From: an uncultured Alphaproteobacteria bacterium
GTDB taxonomy: Bacteria > Pseudomonadota > Alphaproteobacteria > Pelagibacterales > Pelagibacteraceae
Assembly (NCBI GenBank): GCA_903869725.1
Contig: CAIQAD010000015.1
Span: 1 to 38,854, forward strand
Direction: 5' to 3'
Length of the DNA stretch: 38,854 bases
Shown: piece after piece, positions 8,764 through 18,135 of the stretch
Numbering within the stretch: the stretch's first letter is position 1
How the letters are laid out: each line of letters opens with the position of its first letter
Translations under genes and position numbers: made by a program
Notes under the pieces: generated by a model
What the model was told of the DNA's origin: nothing
The model's database searches: none
The model's input: only the letters and a program-made list of their open reading frames with translations

Positions 8764-9440
8764 GCTTAGATAGTCATATTAGTGACATTGAAAAAATAAT
8801 TAAGATTCAATTTTCAGATAAAAAACTTCTTCAACAGGCATTAATTCATAAAAGTTATTCAGATGATAATAAGATTAATAATGAAGTTCTTGAATTCTTA
8901 GGAGATAGAGTTTTAGGATTAGTTTTAGCAAAAAAATTAATAAGTCTTTATCCGCAAGATAAAGAAGGCCAACTAGACAAACGTTTGGCTTCTTTGGTTA
9001 ATAAAAAAGTGTGCGCTAAGGTCATTTCTAGTTTAGATATCATTAACTTTCTTGTAACCAGCAAATCTCAAAAAAAAGTTAAATTAACTAACGTTAAATT
9101 ATACGGTGATTTATGCGAGTCAATTATTGGAGCTATTTACATAGATAAAGGTTTTAAAACTTGTGAAGAGTTTATTTTAAATTTGTGGAAATATGAACTT
9201 GAAAAATCTTCAGATATTAAAATCGACGCTAAAACAAAATTACAGGAATTGTCACTAAAATTATACAAAGAATTACCAAAGTATAAAGACTTGTCCCAAA
9301 GCGGTCCTGCGCACAAACCAATATTTAAAGTTTCTGTTAGTATAAAAAAATCTAAATCTTTTATTGCTGAAGGATCATCCAAGCAAAATGCGCAATTAAA
9401 AGCAGCTGAACTATTATTAAATAATATAAAAGATGAATAA
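8760..9440 (+). CDS. rnc: Ribonuclease III
   Basis: Double-strand-specific endoribonuclease for rRNA and mRNA processing. The nuclease domain (about 1-150) carries the signature NEVLEFLGDRVLGLVLA with the catalytic acidic residues, and GDLCESIIGAIYID supplies the second acidic cluster. The C-terminal double-stranded-RNA-binding domain (about 155-226) begins with AKTKLQELSLK and ends with SKQNAQLKAAELLLNNI. The 226-residue length is standard. The gene overlaps lepB by four bases and era by eight. Confidence 0.96.
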   Translation: MSLDSHISDIEKIIKIQFSDKKLLQQALIHKSYSDDNKINNEVLEFLGDRVLGLVLAKKLISLYPQDKEGQLDKRLASLVNKKVCAKVISSLDIINFLVTSKSQKKVKLTNVKLYGDLCESIIGAIYIDKGFKTCEEFILNLWKYELEKSSDIKIDAKTKLQELSLKLYKELPKYKDLSQSGPAHKPIFKVSVSIKKSKSFIAEGSSKQNAQLKAAELLLNNIKDE

Positions 9441-10263
9441 AACAAAATCAGGCTTTGTTTGTATAGTAGGACCAACTAATGCAGGCAAATCTACATTGCT
9501 AAATACGATCTTTAAAAAGAAAATTTCAATTGTTTCTAATAAAGTTCAAACAACAAATTTTGCAATTGAAGTAACAAAATATTACAAAAATAATCAAATT
9601 ATTTTTATTGATACTCCTGGACTTTATAGCAAAAGAAACGATACTAATTTTCTCACAAATATATTTGAAGAAGTTGAAAGAGCAGATGTACTGGTTATTA
9701 TTTTAGATATTTCAATAAATTTATATTATGAGGAAATGATTGAAAAAATTTTAAACAAGACAGTTAAACCTAAATTACTTATTTATAATAAAGTAGACAA
9801 AATTACACAAAGTTCGGTAGTAAAAAAAATTCTTGATAATGAATTCGTGAATAAATTCGATGAAATATATTACGTTTCTGCTTTAAAGAATAAGAATATC
9901 GAAACTTTATTAGATGGTATTGTAAAATATTTACCGATAGGATCTTTTGAAAAAAGTCTATCTTTTGAAACTAATGTATCAAAACAACTTTTTTTTTCAG
10001 AATTAACGAGAGAAGCAATTTTTAAATATTTAAATCAGGAAATACCTTATCAAATATTAGTTAAAACTGTAAGTTATGAAAAGGTTTTAAGAAATTATAA
10101 AATTTCACAAATTATTTATGTAAAGAATGAAAACCATAAAAAAATTATTTTAGGTAAAAATGGTAGTGTTATTAAAAAAATTGGAACATCGTCACGTAAG
10201 CAAATAGAAAAAGTTCTAAAACATAAAGTTAGTTTATTTTTAGAAGTGCAGATAACAAAGTAA
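9433..10263 (+). CDS. era: Ribosome-associated GTPase Era
   Basis: GTPase that binds the 3' end of 16S rRNA during 30S subunit maturation. G-motifs are visible: P-loop GPTNAGKST, the G3 motif DTPGLYS, the G4 motif NKVD and a G5-like VSALK. The C-terminal KH domain shows IILGKNGSVIKKIG. The length of 276 residues is slightly shorter than the roughly 300 of typical Era. The start is eight bases inside rnc, and recO begins on the last base of the stop codon. Pairing with rnc is nearly universal in bacteria. Confidence 0.95.
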   Translation: MNKTKSGFVCIVGPTNAGKSTLLNTIFKKKISIVSNKVQTTNFAIEVTKYYKNNQIIFIDTPGLYSKRNDTNFLTNIFEEVERADVLVIILDISINLYYEEMIEKILNKTVKPKLLIYNKVDKITQSSVVKKILDNEFVNKFDEIYYVSALKNKNIETLLDGIVKYLPIGSFEKSLSFETNVSKQLFFSELTREAIFKYLNQEIPYQILVKTVSYEKVLRNYKISQIIYVKNENHKKIILGKNGSVIKKIGTSSRKQIEKVLKHKVSLFLEVQITK

Positions 10264-10919
10264 TGAACTGGACTGATGAAGGATATATTCTAAATATCAA
10301 TTTATATGGCGAAAATTCAAGTATTGTTAGTATTCTTTCTAAAGATCACGGTCATCACAAAGGTGTTGTTTATGGCGCAACATCAAGCAAGATTAAGAAA
10401 TTACTACACATTGGTAACAAGATAAAAGTTCAATGGAAATCTAAATCTGAAAATGCAGTCGGATATTATAATTTTGAATTATTAGAGGCGATAACCCCTA
10501 AATATTTTGATGATATCAAACGATTACATGCGATACTTTCAGCAACTAACATATGTTTAAAAACTTTACCTGAGCGGAATAAATATCTGCTTATTTATGA
10601 AAATTTTGAAAATCTACTAAATCAATTAAGTAATAATTTTTTCTTTAAAGAGTATGTATTGTTCGAGAAAATACTTTTATCTGAGTTAGGTTATAATCTA
10701 GATATTAATGATGAGACTAAAAATGATTTTATTAAAATTTTTAATAAAACTTTAACTTATCCACAATTTTTTATTGATAAAACTTTATCATTTAATAATA
10801 AAGATATTTATAATGGTTTGTTAATTAATAAATTTCAATTTTTAAATTATATTTTTGAACCAAACAAAATTAAATTTCCAAATTGTAGAATAAAATTAGA
10901 AAATTTTTTTAATGAATAA
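10263..10919 (+). CDS. recO: DNA repair protein RecO
   Basis: Helps load RecA onto gapped single-stranded DNA with RecF/RecR. The N-terminal OB-fold is recognisable from WTDEGYILNINLYGENSSIVSILSKDHG and from the GHHKGVVYGA segment. The C-terminal half is helical and divergent. The 218-residue length is at the short end for the family. The C-terminal zinc-binding cysteines seen in some RecO proteins are not evident. The assignment leans on the N-terminus and on the conserved era-recO-parC order. It overlaps parC by eight bases. Confidence 0.88.
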   Translation: MNWTDEGYILNINLYGENSSIVSILSKDHGHHKGVVYGATSSKIKKLLHIGNKIKVQWKSKSENAVGYYNFELLEAITPKYFDDIKRLHAILSATNICLKTLPERNKYLLIYENFENLLNQLSNNFFFKEYVLFEKILLSELGYNLDINDETKNDFIKIFNKTLTYPQFFIDKTLSFNNKDIYNGLLINKFQFLNYIFEPNKIKFPNCRIKLENFFNE

Positions 10920-13158
10920 TAAAAATATCCTTAACGCCACTTTAGCAGCAGAATTTAGTCACAAGTATTTAGCTTATGCTTTATCAACCATTACTCATAG
11001 AGCACTTCCGGATGTTCGGGATGGACTAAAACCAGTTCATCGTAGACTTTTGTATGCGATGTATCTTTTAAATCTAGGTTCTAAATTACAACCTAAAAAA
11101 TCAGCAAGAGTAGTAGGTGATGTTATCGGTAAGTTTCATCCTCATGGGGATCAATCCGTCTACGATGCATTAGTAAGATTGGCTCAAGATTTTTCAATAC
11201 GATATCCATTAATTAATGGCCAGGGAAATTTTGGGAACATTGACGGAGATAACGCTGCCGCGATGCGTTATACAGAAGCAAAGTTAACAGAAATTTCAGA
11301 ACTTCTTTTAGAAAATATCGATGAAGAAACAGTAGATTTTCAAAGTACTTACGACGGAGATTTAAAAGAGCCGCTTGTTTTTCCAGCAAAGTTTCCAAAT
11401 TTACTCGCTAATGGCGCATCAGGAATTGCAGTGGGCATGGCAACAAGTATACCTCCCCATAATATTATAGAAATTTGTGAAGCATTAAAAATTATAAATA
11501 ATAATAAAAACGTAACAATAAAAGATTTATTAAAAGTTTTACCAGGGCCTGATTTTCCTACAGGTGGAATTTTAAATAATAATAAATCAGAAATTGTAAA
11601 AGCTTATACCTCTGGAAAAGGTTTTTTTGAGTTAAGATCTTCTTATAAAGTGGAGGATTTAGGTAGAGGGCAATATCAGATTTCCATAAGTGAAATTCCT
11701 TATCAAGTTAACAAATCAACTCTTATTGAAAAAATTGCAGATTTAATAATTAATAAAAAAAACAAGTTAATAGACAATGTAATCGATGAATCTGATCAGT
11801 TGGTTAGAATTGTAATTAGACCTAAAAATCGTAACGTTAAGCCAGAAGTTTTAATGGAAAGCTTATTTAGACAAACAGATCTTCAAGTTAGGATTTCTCT
11901 TAATATGAACGTTTTAAATTCTAAACTTCAGCCAAAAGTAATGTCTTTGAAAGAAGTTTTAAGTAATTTTTTAGCTCATCGTTATGAAGTTCTTTTAAGA
12001 AAATCAGAATTTAGACTTACAAATATTAAAAATAGAATAGAAATTTTAACTGGTTTTATCAAAGTTTATCATAACTTAAATGAAATTATAAAAATTATAA
12101 GAAACGCTGAAGATCCAAAAACAAAATTAATTCAACGTTTCAAATTTACTCAAAATCAAGTGAATGCAATTTTAGACATGCGTCTTAGAAATCTAAGAAA
12201 ATTAGAAGAAAAAGAAATCAAGCAAGAATTTAAAGACTTAAGTATAGAAAAATCTTATTTAACTAAATTACTATCCTCAAAAGGATTACAAAAAAAGGAA
12301 ATAGACCAAGAAATTGAATTTCTTACTAAAAAATTTAAAAACGATTCTGCACTTGGGAAAAGAAGAACTAAACTAGATAAATTTAATAATATTAACGAAG
12401 AGTCTTTTGATAGCGAGGTTAAATCAAATGATCCTCTAACAATTAGTTTATTAAATAATGGCTTTATAAAATCTCAAAAAACATTTGTAAAAGATTTAGA
12501 CCAATTAGTTTCTAATAATAATAATTTTATTGTTATGCACGCTAGATCAAGTGATAAAATTATTCTAAGCTCAAATATTGGAAAATTTTATACTTTGTCA
12601 GCCGATAGTATATTATCAGGATCTTCAACTGGTCGACCAATATCTTCGTATCTTACGCTGACTGACAATGAAAAAATTGCAGATGCATTTGTATTGCAAA
12701 ATGAAAAAGCATTATTTCTTTATACTAAAAATGGTTTTGGATTTATTGCTCAGCAAAAAAATCTAGAGTCCAATAAAAAAAGCGGAAAGAAAATAATGAA
12801 CGTTAAAGGAGATGATCAGTTAATCGGAGTAGTAGAAATTAATAATAATTCTAACAACATAGCAATAGTATGTGACAGTGAAAGCAAATTTAAAGTATTA
12901 TGTTTTGATTTGAAAGAATTGCCAATTTTAGACAAAGGAAAAGGAGTTACATTAATAAAAGGCAAGAATTTAAAAATTAAATCTGCAACTGTTTTTGACA
13001 CAAGTTCCAGTATTAAAGATCAATTCAATAAAACAATTATAGACAAAACCTCAGTTAACCAGTTCTTAAGTAGTAGGGCAAAAGCTGGTAAAGTATTTAA
13101 AAATTACAAAAACCAAATTTTAGCTAGAAATTTCGAAAATAATTTTAAATCCCTATAA
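10912..13158 (+). CDS. parC: DNA topoisomerase IV subunit A
   Basis: Catalytic DNA-cleaving subunit of topoisomerase IV, which decatenates daughter chromosomes; acts with ParE (not in the window). The N-terminus has RALPDVRDGLKPVHRRLLYAM, then VGDVIGKFHPHGDQSVYDAL and the active-site Tyr120 in AAAMRYTEAKL. A coiled-coil tower region spans about 365-470, followed by a C-terminal beta-propeller-like domain. I call ParC rather than GyrA because there is no GyrA-box-like QRRGGKG and the 748-residue size fits alphaproteobacterial ParC, which commonly follows recO. A remaining chance that it functions in a gyrase complex cannot be excluded from sequence alone. Confidence 0.93.
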   Translation: MNNKNILNATLAAEFSHKYLAYALSTITHRALPDVRDGLKPVHRRLLYAMYLLNLGSKLQPKKSARVVGDVIGKFHPHGDQSVYDALVRLAQDFSIRYPLINGQGNFGNIDGDNAAAMRYTEAKLTEISELLLENIDEETVDFQSTYDGDLKEPLVFPAKFPNLLANGASGIAVGMATSIPPHNIIEICEALKIINNNKNVTIKDLLKVLPGPDFPTGGILNNNKSEIVKAYTSGKGFFELRSSYKVEDLGRGQYQISISEIPYQVNKSTLIEKIADLIINKKNKLIDNVIDESDQLVRIVIRPKNRNVKPEVLMESLFRQTDLQVRISLNMNVLNSKLQPKVMSLKEVLSNFLAHRYEVLLRKSEFRLTNIKNRIEILTGFIKVYHNLNEIIKIIRNAEDPKTKLIQRFKFTQNQVNAILDMRLRNLRKLEEKEIKQEFKDLSIEKSYLTKLLSSKGLQKKEIDQEIEFLTKKFKNDSALGKRRTKLDKFNNINEESFDSEVKSNDPLTISLLNNGFIKSQKTFVKDLDQLVSNNNNFIVMHARSSDKIILSSNIGKFYTLSADSILSGSSTGRPISSYLTLTDNEKIADAFVLQNEKALFLYTKNGFGFIAQQKNLESNKKSGKKIMNVKGDDQLIGVVEINNNSNNIAIVCDSESKFKVLCFDLKELPILDKGKGVTLIKGKNLKIKSATVFDTSSSIKDQFNKTIIDKTSVNQFLSSRAKAGKVFKNYKNQILARNFENNFKSL

Positions 13159-13161
13159 TTT

Positions 13162-13605
13162 ATGGATCCAAAAAATTATAAAAGAGTTTTGTCAAGGTAC
13201 GCTACTGGAATAGCGATAATTGTAACTAAAATTGATAAATATTCTGTTAACGCGATCACGATTAATTCTTTTTCTTCAATATCATTAAATCCGCCGTTTA
13301 TTTCCTGGAGCTTAGATAAGTACAGCTCAACTTATTCTAACTTCCAAAACATTAAGTTATTTGATGTTTATATTTTATCATTTAGACAAAAAAAAATTTC
13401 CAATTTCTTTTCATCTAATACTCAAGCTTTATTTAATTCCAAAGTTATTAAGGATTTGCAAAAATTTTCTTTAGCAAAATTAAGCTGCGCAACTATTAAG
13501 AAATATACGTTTGGCGATCATTTATTTTTTTTAGCAAGGGTTAAAAAATATAAATTAAATAGCAATATAAGACCTTTAATTTATTTTTCCGGAACGTATA
13601 AATAG
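13162..13605 (+). CDS. Flavin reductase-like (FMN-binding split-barrel) protein
   Basis: The 147-residue protein resembles the flavin reductase domain family that binds FMN and uses NAD(P)H. It has the N-terminal RYATGIAIIVTK, then a segment of the form NAITINSFSSISLNPPFISWSLDKYSSTY, which is the classic 'G.T..S..S.S..PP.v...l...s.t' pattern. GDHLFFLARVKKY near the C-terminus matches the 'GDH.i..G.V' strand. It is slightly shorter than common members. It starts three bases after parC and ends at the hemB 3' end with no gap (convergent). The real substrate or partner oxygenase is unknown. Confidence 0.8.
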   Translation: MDPKNYKRVLSRYATGIAIIVTKIDKYSVNAITINSFSSISLNPPFISWSLDKYSSTYSNFQNIKLFDVYILSFRQKKISNFFSSNTQALFNSKVIKDLQKFSLAKLSCATIKKYTFGDHLFFLARVKKYKLNSNIRPLIYFSGTYK

Positions 13606-14589
13606 TTAATCTTGTAAAAACTTTTCTACTACTTCATTAGCGAAGTAACTTACAATTGCATCAGCGCCAGCTCTTTTCATGCTATATAAAACTTCCATAA
13701 TTATTTTTTCATCAGCTAAAGAATTATTTATTCCATTCTTAATTAAACTATATTCACCAGAAACATTGTAAGCAAATACTGGAACGTTAAAATCTTGTTT
13801 TACTTTATAAATTATATCGAGATAACTAAGAGCAGGTTTTACCATAACCATATCAGCTCCTTCATCGATATCTAATCTAACTTCATTAATAGCTTCATAA
13901 GAATTTCTATAATCCATTTGATAAGTCTTTTTATCAAATTTAAGAGTTTTATTTGTTCCTATTGCATCTCTAAATGGAGAATAGAAATTAGAAGCGTACT
14001 TCACTGCGTATGAAAGTATTTGTGTGTTATAAAATTTATTTTTTTCAAGTATTTCTCTGATAATTTTAACTCTTCCATCCATCATGTCCGAAGGTGCAAT
14101 GATGTCACAACCCGCTTGTGCTAAAATTAATGCTTGTTGTGAAAGCACTTTGTTAGTTTCGTCATTGTTAATTTCATTATTAATTAATAATCCGTCATGA
14201 CCATGAGATGTATAGGGATCTAGTGCTACATCACAAATTACTCCAATTTTTTTGTTATATTTTTTAATTTTAGAAATCGCGTTACAGACAATGTTATTTT
14301 TATTTAAAGCTTCACTACCTTTGTTATTTTTTTTAGAATTATTAATTAACGGAAATATTGCTACGGCTGGTATAGAATTATTAGATATTCTATCGATTAC
14401 TTTTTCTAAATTATCAACAGAGTAGCGATAAATGCCAGGCATACTATCAATTTTTTCTTTTTTATTTTTGCCCTCACATATGAAAATTGGCATGATAAAA
14501 TCTGATTTATTGATAGACACGTCGTTAGTTAACTTACGTGACCATTCAGATTTTCTATTTCTTCTAAGTCTTGTATAGGGAAATTTCAT
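13606..14589 (-). CDS. hemB: Porphobilinogen synthase (delta-aminolevulinic acid dehydratase)
   Basis: Condenses two 5-aminolevulinate molecules to porphobilinogen in heme synthesis. The start at 14589 (MKFPYTRLRRNRKSEW) matches the family N-terminus; an upstream ATG at 14616 would place the start inside the hemA/hemB promoter region. The 327-residue protein has the two active-site lysines, in SYAVKYASNFYSPFRDA and MVMVKPALSYLD. The metal site reads DVALDPYTSHGHDG: Asp replaces the zinc-binding cysteines. This is known for magnesium-type HemB of many Alphaproteobacteria and pseudomonads. It is divergent from hemA, which makes its substrate. Confidence 0.96.
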   Translation of the reverse strand: MKFPYTRLRRNRKSEWSRKLTNDVSINKSDFIMPIFICEGKNKKEKIDSMPGIYRYSVDNLEKVIDRISNNSIPAVAIFPLINNSKKNNKGSEALNKNNIVCNAISKIKKYNKKIGVICDVALDPYTSHGHDGLLINNEINNDETNKVLSQQALILAQAGCDIIAPSDMMDGRVKIIREILEKNKFYNTQILSYAVKYASNFYSPFRDAIGTNKTLKFDKKTYQMDYRNSYEAINEVRLDIDEGADMVMVKPALSYLDIIYKVKQDFNVPVFAYNVSGEYSLIKNGINNSLADEKIIMEVLYSMKRAGADAIVSYFANEVVEKFLQD

Positions 14590-14660
14590 TATTTTATTTT
14601 TGGTGCGACAATACATTAAATGTATATATTTGGAAAAAATTTTCTTAAGCTATTTTTTAT
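14590..14660. promoter_or_regulatory. Divergent hemB/hemA promoter region with a perfect palindrome
   Basis: This 71-bp region contains ATACATT-A-AATGTAT at 14611-14625, a perfect inverted repeat with a one-base centre. On the plus strand TTGGTG (14600-14605) and TATATA (14623-14628) are 17 bases apart and could drive hemA. On the minus strand TTTCCA (complement of 14631-14636) and TATTGT (complement of 14608-14613) are also 17 bases apart and could drive hemB. The palindrome overlaps both proposed -10 boxes, so a bound protein would affect both genes. It does not match the Irr or Fnr site consensus I know. The promoter boxes are inferred by eye, and such matches arise easily in AT-rich DNA. 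Confidence 0.45.
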
Positions 14661-15878
14661 ATGATAAATTACGATCAAATCTTTAATAATGCTTTGAAAG
14701 ACCTTAGACAGGAAGGTCGCTATAGAACATTTAATAATATTACTCGAAAAAAAGGAGAATTTCCTAAAGCAGTTTATAACAATCAATTTGGAATTAAGAG
14801 CGATGTTACTATTTGGTGCAGTAATGATTATTTAGGTATGGGTCAAAACTCTTCAGTTGTGGATGCGTTTGTAAATGCTGTTAATTTAGTTGGTGCTGGG
14901 GCAGGAGGTACCAGAAATATTTCCGGAACATCTAATTATCATGTAGAATTAGAAAATGAACTTGCTAAATTTCATAAAAAAGATGCTGCGTTAATTTTTA
15001 CATCCGGTTACATCGCAAATGAATGTGCATTAAGCACCTTAGCTAAAATGTTGCCTGATTGTATAATTTATTCTGATGAAAATAATCACGCTTCAATGAT
15101 TGAAGGTATTAGAAAAGGTAATTCTGATAAATTTATTTGGAAACATAATGATATCAATCATTTAGAAATGTTATTAAAAAAATCTAACCCAGCATTGCCG
15201 AAAATTGTTGCATTTGAGTCTGTTTATTCAATGGATGGTGATTTTGCTCCAATTAAAGAAATAATAGATGTTTCAAAAAAATATAATGCTTTAACTTATT
15301 TGGATGAAGTCCATGGTGTTGGTTTGTACGGAAAAAATGGTGGTGGATTGGCGGAAGAATTAAATGTTATTGAAGATATTGATATTTTTGAAGGTACTTT
15401 AGCCAAAGGTTTTGGATTGATGGGAGGATATATAACTGCCAAAAATAATATTATTGATGTGATAAGATCTTATGCGCCAGGATTTATTTTTACCACTTCT
15501 TTGCCGCCAAGCTTAGCAGCAGCAGCTATCGCAAGTGTCAGATATGTTAAAAATAACCACAGTTTAAGAGAAGCTCTGTATGAAAGAGCAAATAAATTAA
15601 AAAAACTTATGTTAAAAAAAAATTTACCTATTATTCAAAATAACAGTCATATTGTTCCACTGTTAGTTAAAGACCCAGCAAGATGTAAAGAAATCTCTGA
15701 TATTTTGCTTAACAATTATTCCATTTATGTTCAACCCATTAACTACCCAACCGTACCTAAAGGATCTGAAAGACTAAGATTTACACCAACGCCTTTGCAT
15801 GATGATTCTAAAATTGAATTTTTAGTAAATAGTTTAGATGCTATCTGGAATGAGTTAAAACTTTCTAGAGCTGCATAA
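14661..15878 (+). CDS. hemA: 5-aminolevulinate synthase (C4 pathway)
   Basis: PLP enzyme that joins glycine and succinyl-CoA to 5-aminolevulinate, the C4 route to heme found in Alphaproteobacteria. Features across the 405 residues are GAGAGGTRNISGTSNYH, DENNHASMIEGIR, the PLP-contacting Asp in YLDEVHGVGLYG, and the Schiff-base Lys in GTLAKGFGLMGGY. The late RLRFTPTPLHDD is typical of ALAS rather than other alpha-oxoamine synthases. It starts 71 bases from the divergent hemB start, with a palindrome between. Its presence is a strong alphaproteobacterial marker. Confidence 0.96.
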   Translation: MINYDQIFNNALKDLRQEGRYRTFNNITRKKGEFPKAVYNNQFGIKSDVTIWCSNDYLGMGQNSSVVDAFVNAVNLVGAGAGGTRNISGTSNYHVELENELAKFHKKDAALIFTSGYIANECALSTLAKMLPDCIIYSDENNHASMIEGIRKGNSDKFIWKHNDINHLEMLLKKSNPALPKIVAFESVYSMDGDFAPIKEIIDVSKKYNALTYLDEVHGVGLYGKNGGGLAEELNVIEDIDIFEGTLAKGFGLMGGYITAKNNIIDVIRSYAPGFIFTTSLPPSLAAAAIASVRYVKNNHSLREALYERANKLKKLMLKKNLPIIQNNSHIVPLLVKDPARCKEISDILLNNYSIYVQPINYPTVPKGSERLRFTPTPLHDDSKIEFLVNSLDAIWNELKLSRAA

Positions 15879-15923
15879 TATCTTTTTATATACAAGCTTT
15901 TTTGAAATTGGTAATTAGGTAAA

Positions 15924-16367
15924 GTGTCAAAAATATTAATAAAATCATTATTTTTAGCTTCAGATCATGCTGGTTTTTTAATGAAGGAAAAAATTAAATT
16001 TTTTCTTAAAAGAAGTAAAATTAAATACAAAGATCTAGGCTGTTATTCTGATGATCGAGTTGATTATCCTGATTACGCAAAAAGAGTTGTTAAACAGATG
16101 AAAAAATCTAGTGATTTTGGAATGCTTATTTGTGGTTCTGGAATTGGAATTTCAATTGCAGCTAATAGATTTAAAAGAATAAGAGCAGCTAATTGTTATA
16201 ACGTGTTATCTGCCTCATTGGCAAGAAAACACAACAATGCGAATATATTATGTCTCGGAGCTCGATTAACAACGTATAAAAACGCTACAAAAATTATCAA
16301 AACTTTTGTAAGTACTAGATTTGAAGGTGGAAGACATACCGATCGTATTTTAAAACTAGATAAATAA
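15924..16367 (+). CDS. rpiB: Ribose-5-phosphate isomerase B
   Basis: Interconverts ribose 5-phosphate and ribulose 5-phosphate. The 147 residues include LASDHAGF near the N-terminus, CYSDDRVDYPDYA, and the active-site loop LICGSGIGISIAANRFKRIRAA. LARKHNNANILCLGAR follows. The start is a GTG: a TAA lies in frame at 15912-15914, and the first downstream ATG (15981) would delete the DHAG motif, so GTG is required. It lies four bases before glyA; rpiB-glyA-nrdR is a common alphaproteobacterial order. Confidence 0.94.
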   Translation: MSKILIKSLFLASDHAGFLMKEKIKFFLKRSKIKYKDLGCYSDDRVDYPDYAKRVVKQMKKSSDFGMLICGSGIGISIAANRFKRIRAANCYNVLSASLARKHNNANILCLGARLTTYKNATKIIKTFVSTRFEGGRHTDRILKLDK

Positions 16368-16370
16368 ATT

Positions 16371-17669
16371 ATGAGCTCAGCAGAAAAATTAAATAAAAAA
16401 ATTATCGAAAATTTTTTTAAATCGAATTTAGAAACTGTTGATACTGATCTCTTTAAAGTAATTAAAGATGAAAAAAAACGTCAACAAGATCATATTGAAT
16501 TAATTGCTTCAGAAAATATCGTCTCAAAAGCAGTACTTGAAGCGCAAGGATCGGTACTTACAAATAAATATGCCGAAGGTTACAGCGGTAAAAGATATTA
16601 CGGTGGATGTGAATTCGTTGATGTCGCAGAAGATTTAGCTATTGAAAGGGCTAAAAAACTTTTCAATTGTAAATTTGTAAATGTGCAACCTCATTCAGGC
16701 GCACAAGCAAATGGTGCAGTATTTTTAGCTTTACTTAAGCCAGGCGATACAATTTTAGGAATGTCTATCGACCAAGGAGGACATCTTACGCATGGAGCTC
16801 CTCCAGCTATGTCTGGAAAATGGTTTAAGGCAATTGGATACGGTGTAAGAAAAGATAATGGTTTAATAGATTACGATTCAGTTAGAGATTTAGCAAAAAA
16901 AAATAAGCCTAAATTAATTATTGCAGGTGGTAGTGCTTATTCAAGAATAATAGATTTTAAAATTTTTAGAGAAATCGCTGATGAAGTGGGCGCTTATCTT
17001 TTAGTCGATATGGCTCATTTCTCAGGTTTAGTTGCAGGAGGAGTTTATCCAAATCCAGTTGATCATGCCCATGTAACTACAACTACTACTCATAAAGTTT
17101 TAAGAGGACCAAGAGGAGGAATGATTTTGACAAATGATGAGGAGCTTTCTAAAAAATTTAATTCTGCTGTATTTCCAGGATTGCAAGGTGGTCCATTAAT
17201 GCATGTTATAGCGGCAAAAGCTGTATGCTTTAAAGAAGCTTTAACAAATGACTTTAAATCTTATGCAAGAGAAGTTGTTCAAAATGCCAAAACGTTATCT
17301 GATACACTAAAAAATTTAGGTTATAAAATTTTCTCAGGCGGAACGGATACTCATTTATTACTTTTAGATTTAAGACCAATGAAATTAACAGGCAAAGATG
17401 CATCAATAGCTCTGGAACGAGCTCATATTATCTGCAACAAGAATGGAATTCCTTATGATGAGGAAAAACCATGGATTACATCGGGTATAAGACTTGGATC
17501 TCCAGCCTGCACAACAAGAGGTTTTTCAACTGAAGAATTTAAAACTATTGCGATTTTAATTGATAAAGTTTTGAAAGGGTTGATAAATAATAATTCTGTA
17601 AAAATAGAAACAGAAGTAAAAGCAGAAGTGCTTAAATTATGTTCTGTTTTTCCTATATATAATTTTTGA
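16371..17669 (+). CDS. glyA: Serine hydroxymethyltransferase
   Basis: Converts serine and tetrahydrofolate to glycine and 5,10-methylene-tetrahydrofolate. The 432-residue protein has [40 protein letters not shown], and the PLP-lysine motif [32 protein letters not shown] lies near the C-terminus. Glycine from this reaction can feed the adjacent ALA synthase, and the one-carbon unit connects to folK upstream. No glycine riboswitch is visible in front of it; only three bases separate it from rpiB. Confidence 0.97.
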   Translation: MSSAEKLNKKIIENFFKSNLETVDTDLFKVIKDEKKRQQDHIELIASENIVSKAVLEAQGSVLTNKYAEGYSGKRYYGGCEFVDVAEDLAIERAKKLFNCKFVNVQPHSGAQANGAVFLALLKPGDTILGMSIDQGGHLTHGAPPAMSGKWFKAIGYGVRKDNGLIDYDSVRDLAKKNKPKLIIAGGSAYSRIIDFKIFREIADEVGAYLLVDMAHFSGLVAGGVYPNPVDHAHVTTTTTHKVLRGPRGGMILTNDEELSKKFNSAVFPGLQGGPLMHVIAAKAVCFKEALTNDFKSYAREVVQNAKTLSDTLKNLGYKIFSGGTDTHLLLLDLRPMKLTGKDASIALERAHIICNKNGIPYDEEKPWITSGIRLGSPACTTRGFSTEEFKTIAILIDKVLKGLINNNSVKIETEVKAEVLKLCSVFPIYNF

Positions 17670-17673
17670 TTTT

Positions 17674-18135
17674 ATGATTTGCCCATTTTGCAAAGAAAAG
17701 GAAACCTCAGTAATAGACTCTCGACCAACAGAAGATGGCACAGTTATAAGAAGAAGACGAGAGTGTGGTTGTGGTAAACAGCGATTTACTACATTTGAAA
17801 GAGTTCAATTAAGAGAAATGGTTGTTGTTAAAAAGAACGGAAGAAAATCTCCATTTGATAGAGAAAAACTTTCAAAATCTATTAATATTGCCCTAAGAAA
17901 AAGACCAGTTGATGTTGATACAATAGAAAAATTTGTATCTAGAATTTATAGAAATCTAGAGGATCTTGGGCAGGCCGAAATTTCATCTACTATAATCGGT
18001 AAATATGTGATGGAAGGATTGAAAGAACTTGATCCAGTTGCTTACGTACGTTTTGCTTCTGTCTACACTAATTTTAAAGAAGTTAAAGATTTTGAGCAAT
18101 TTGTAGATCAACTAAATGTTCCTGGTAAAAAGTAA
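17674..18135 (+). CDS. nrdR: Transcriptional repressor NrdR
   Basis: ATP/dATP-sensing repressor of ribonucleotide reductase genes. The 153 residues comprise an N-terminal zinc ribbon ([22 protein letters not shown]) and an ATP-cone domain (from about 47, [20 protein letters not shown]). [13 protein letters not shown] lies near the end. The usual second zinc knuckle C-x-x-C is here C31-G-C33-G, i.e. C-x-C, with the fourth cysteine moved by one residue while the overall length is unchanged. The gene follows glyA by four bases and overlaps the proposed ribD start. Confidence 0.94.
   Translation: MICPFCKEKETSVIDSRPTEDGTVIRRRRECGCGKQRFTTFERVQLREMVVVKKNGRKSPFDREKLSKSINIALRKRPVDVDTIEKFVSRIYRNLEDLGQAEISSTIIGKYVMEGLKELDPVAYVRFASVYTNFKEVKDFEQFVDQLNVPGKK

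Noticed and set aside
14590-14616. Upstream ATG for hemB
   Set aside because: Lies inside the palindrome/promoter region and adds nine residues not found in the family.
16330-16400. Glycine riboswitch ahead of glyA
   Set aside because: Only three bases separate rpiB and glyA and no aptamer-like sequence is present.
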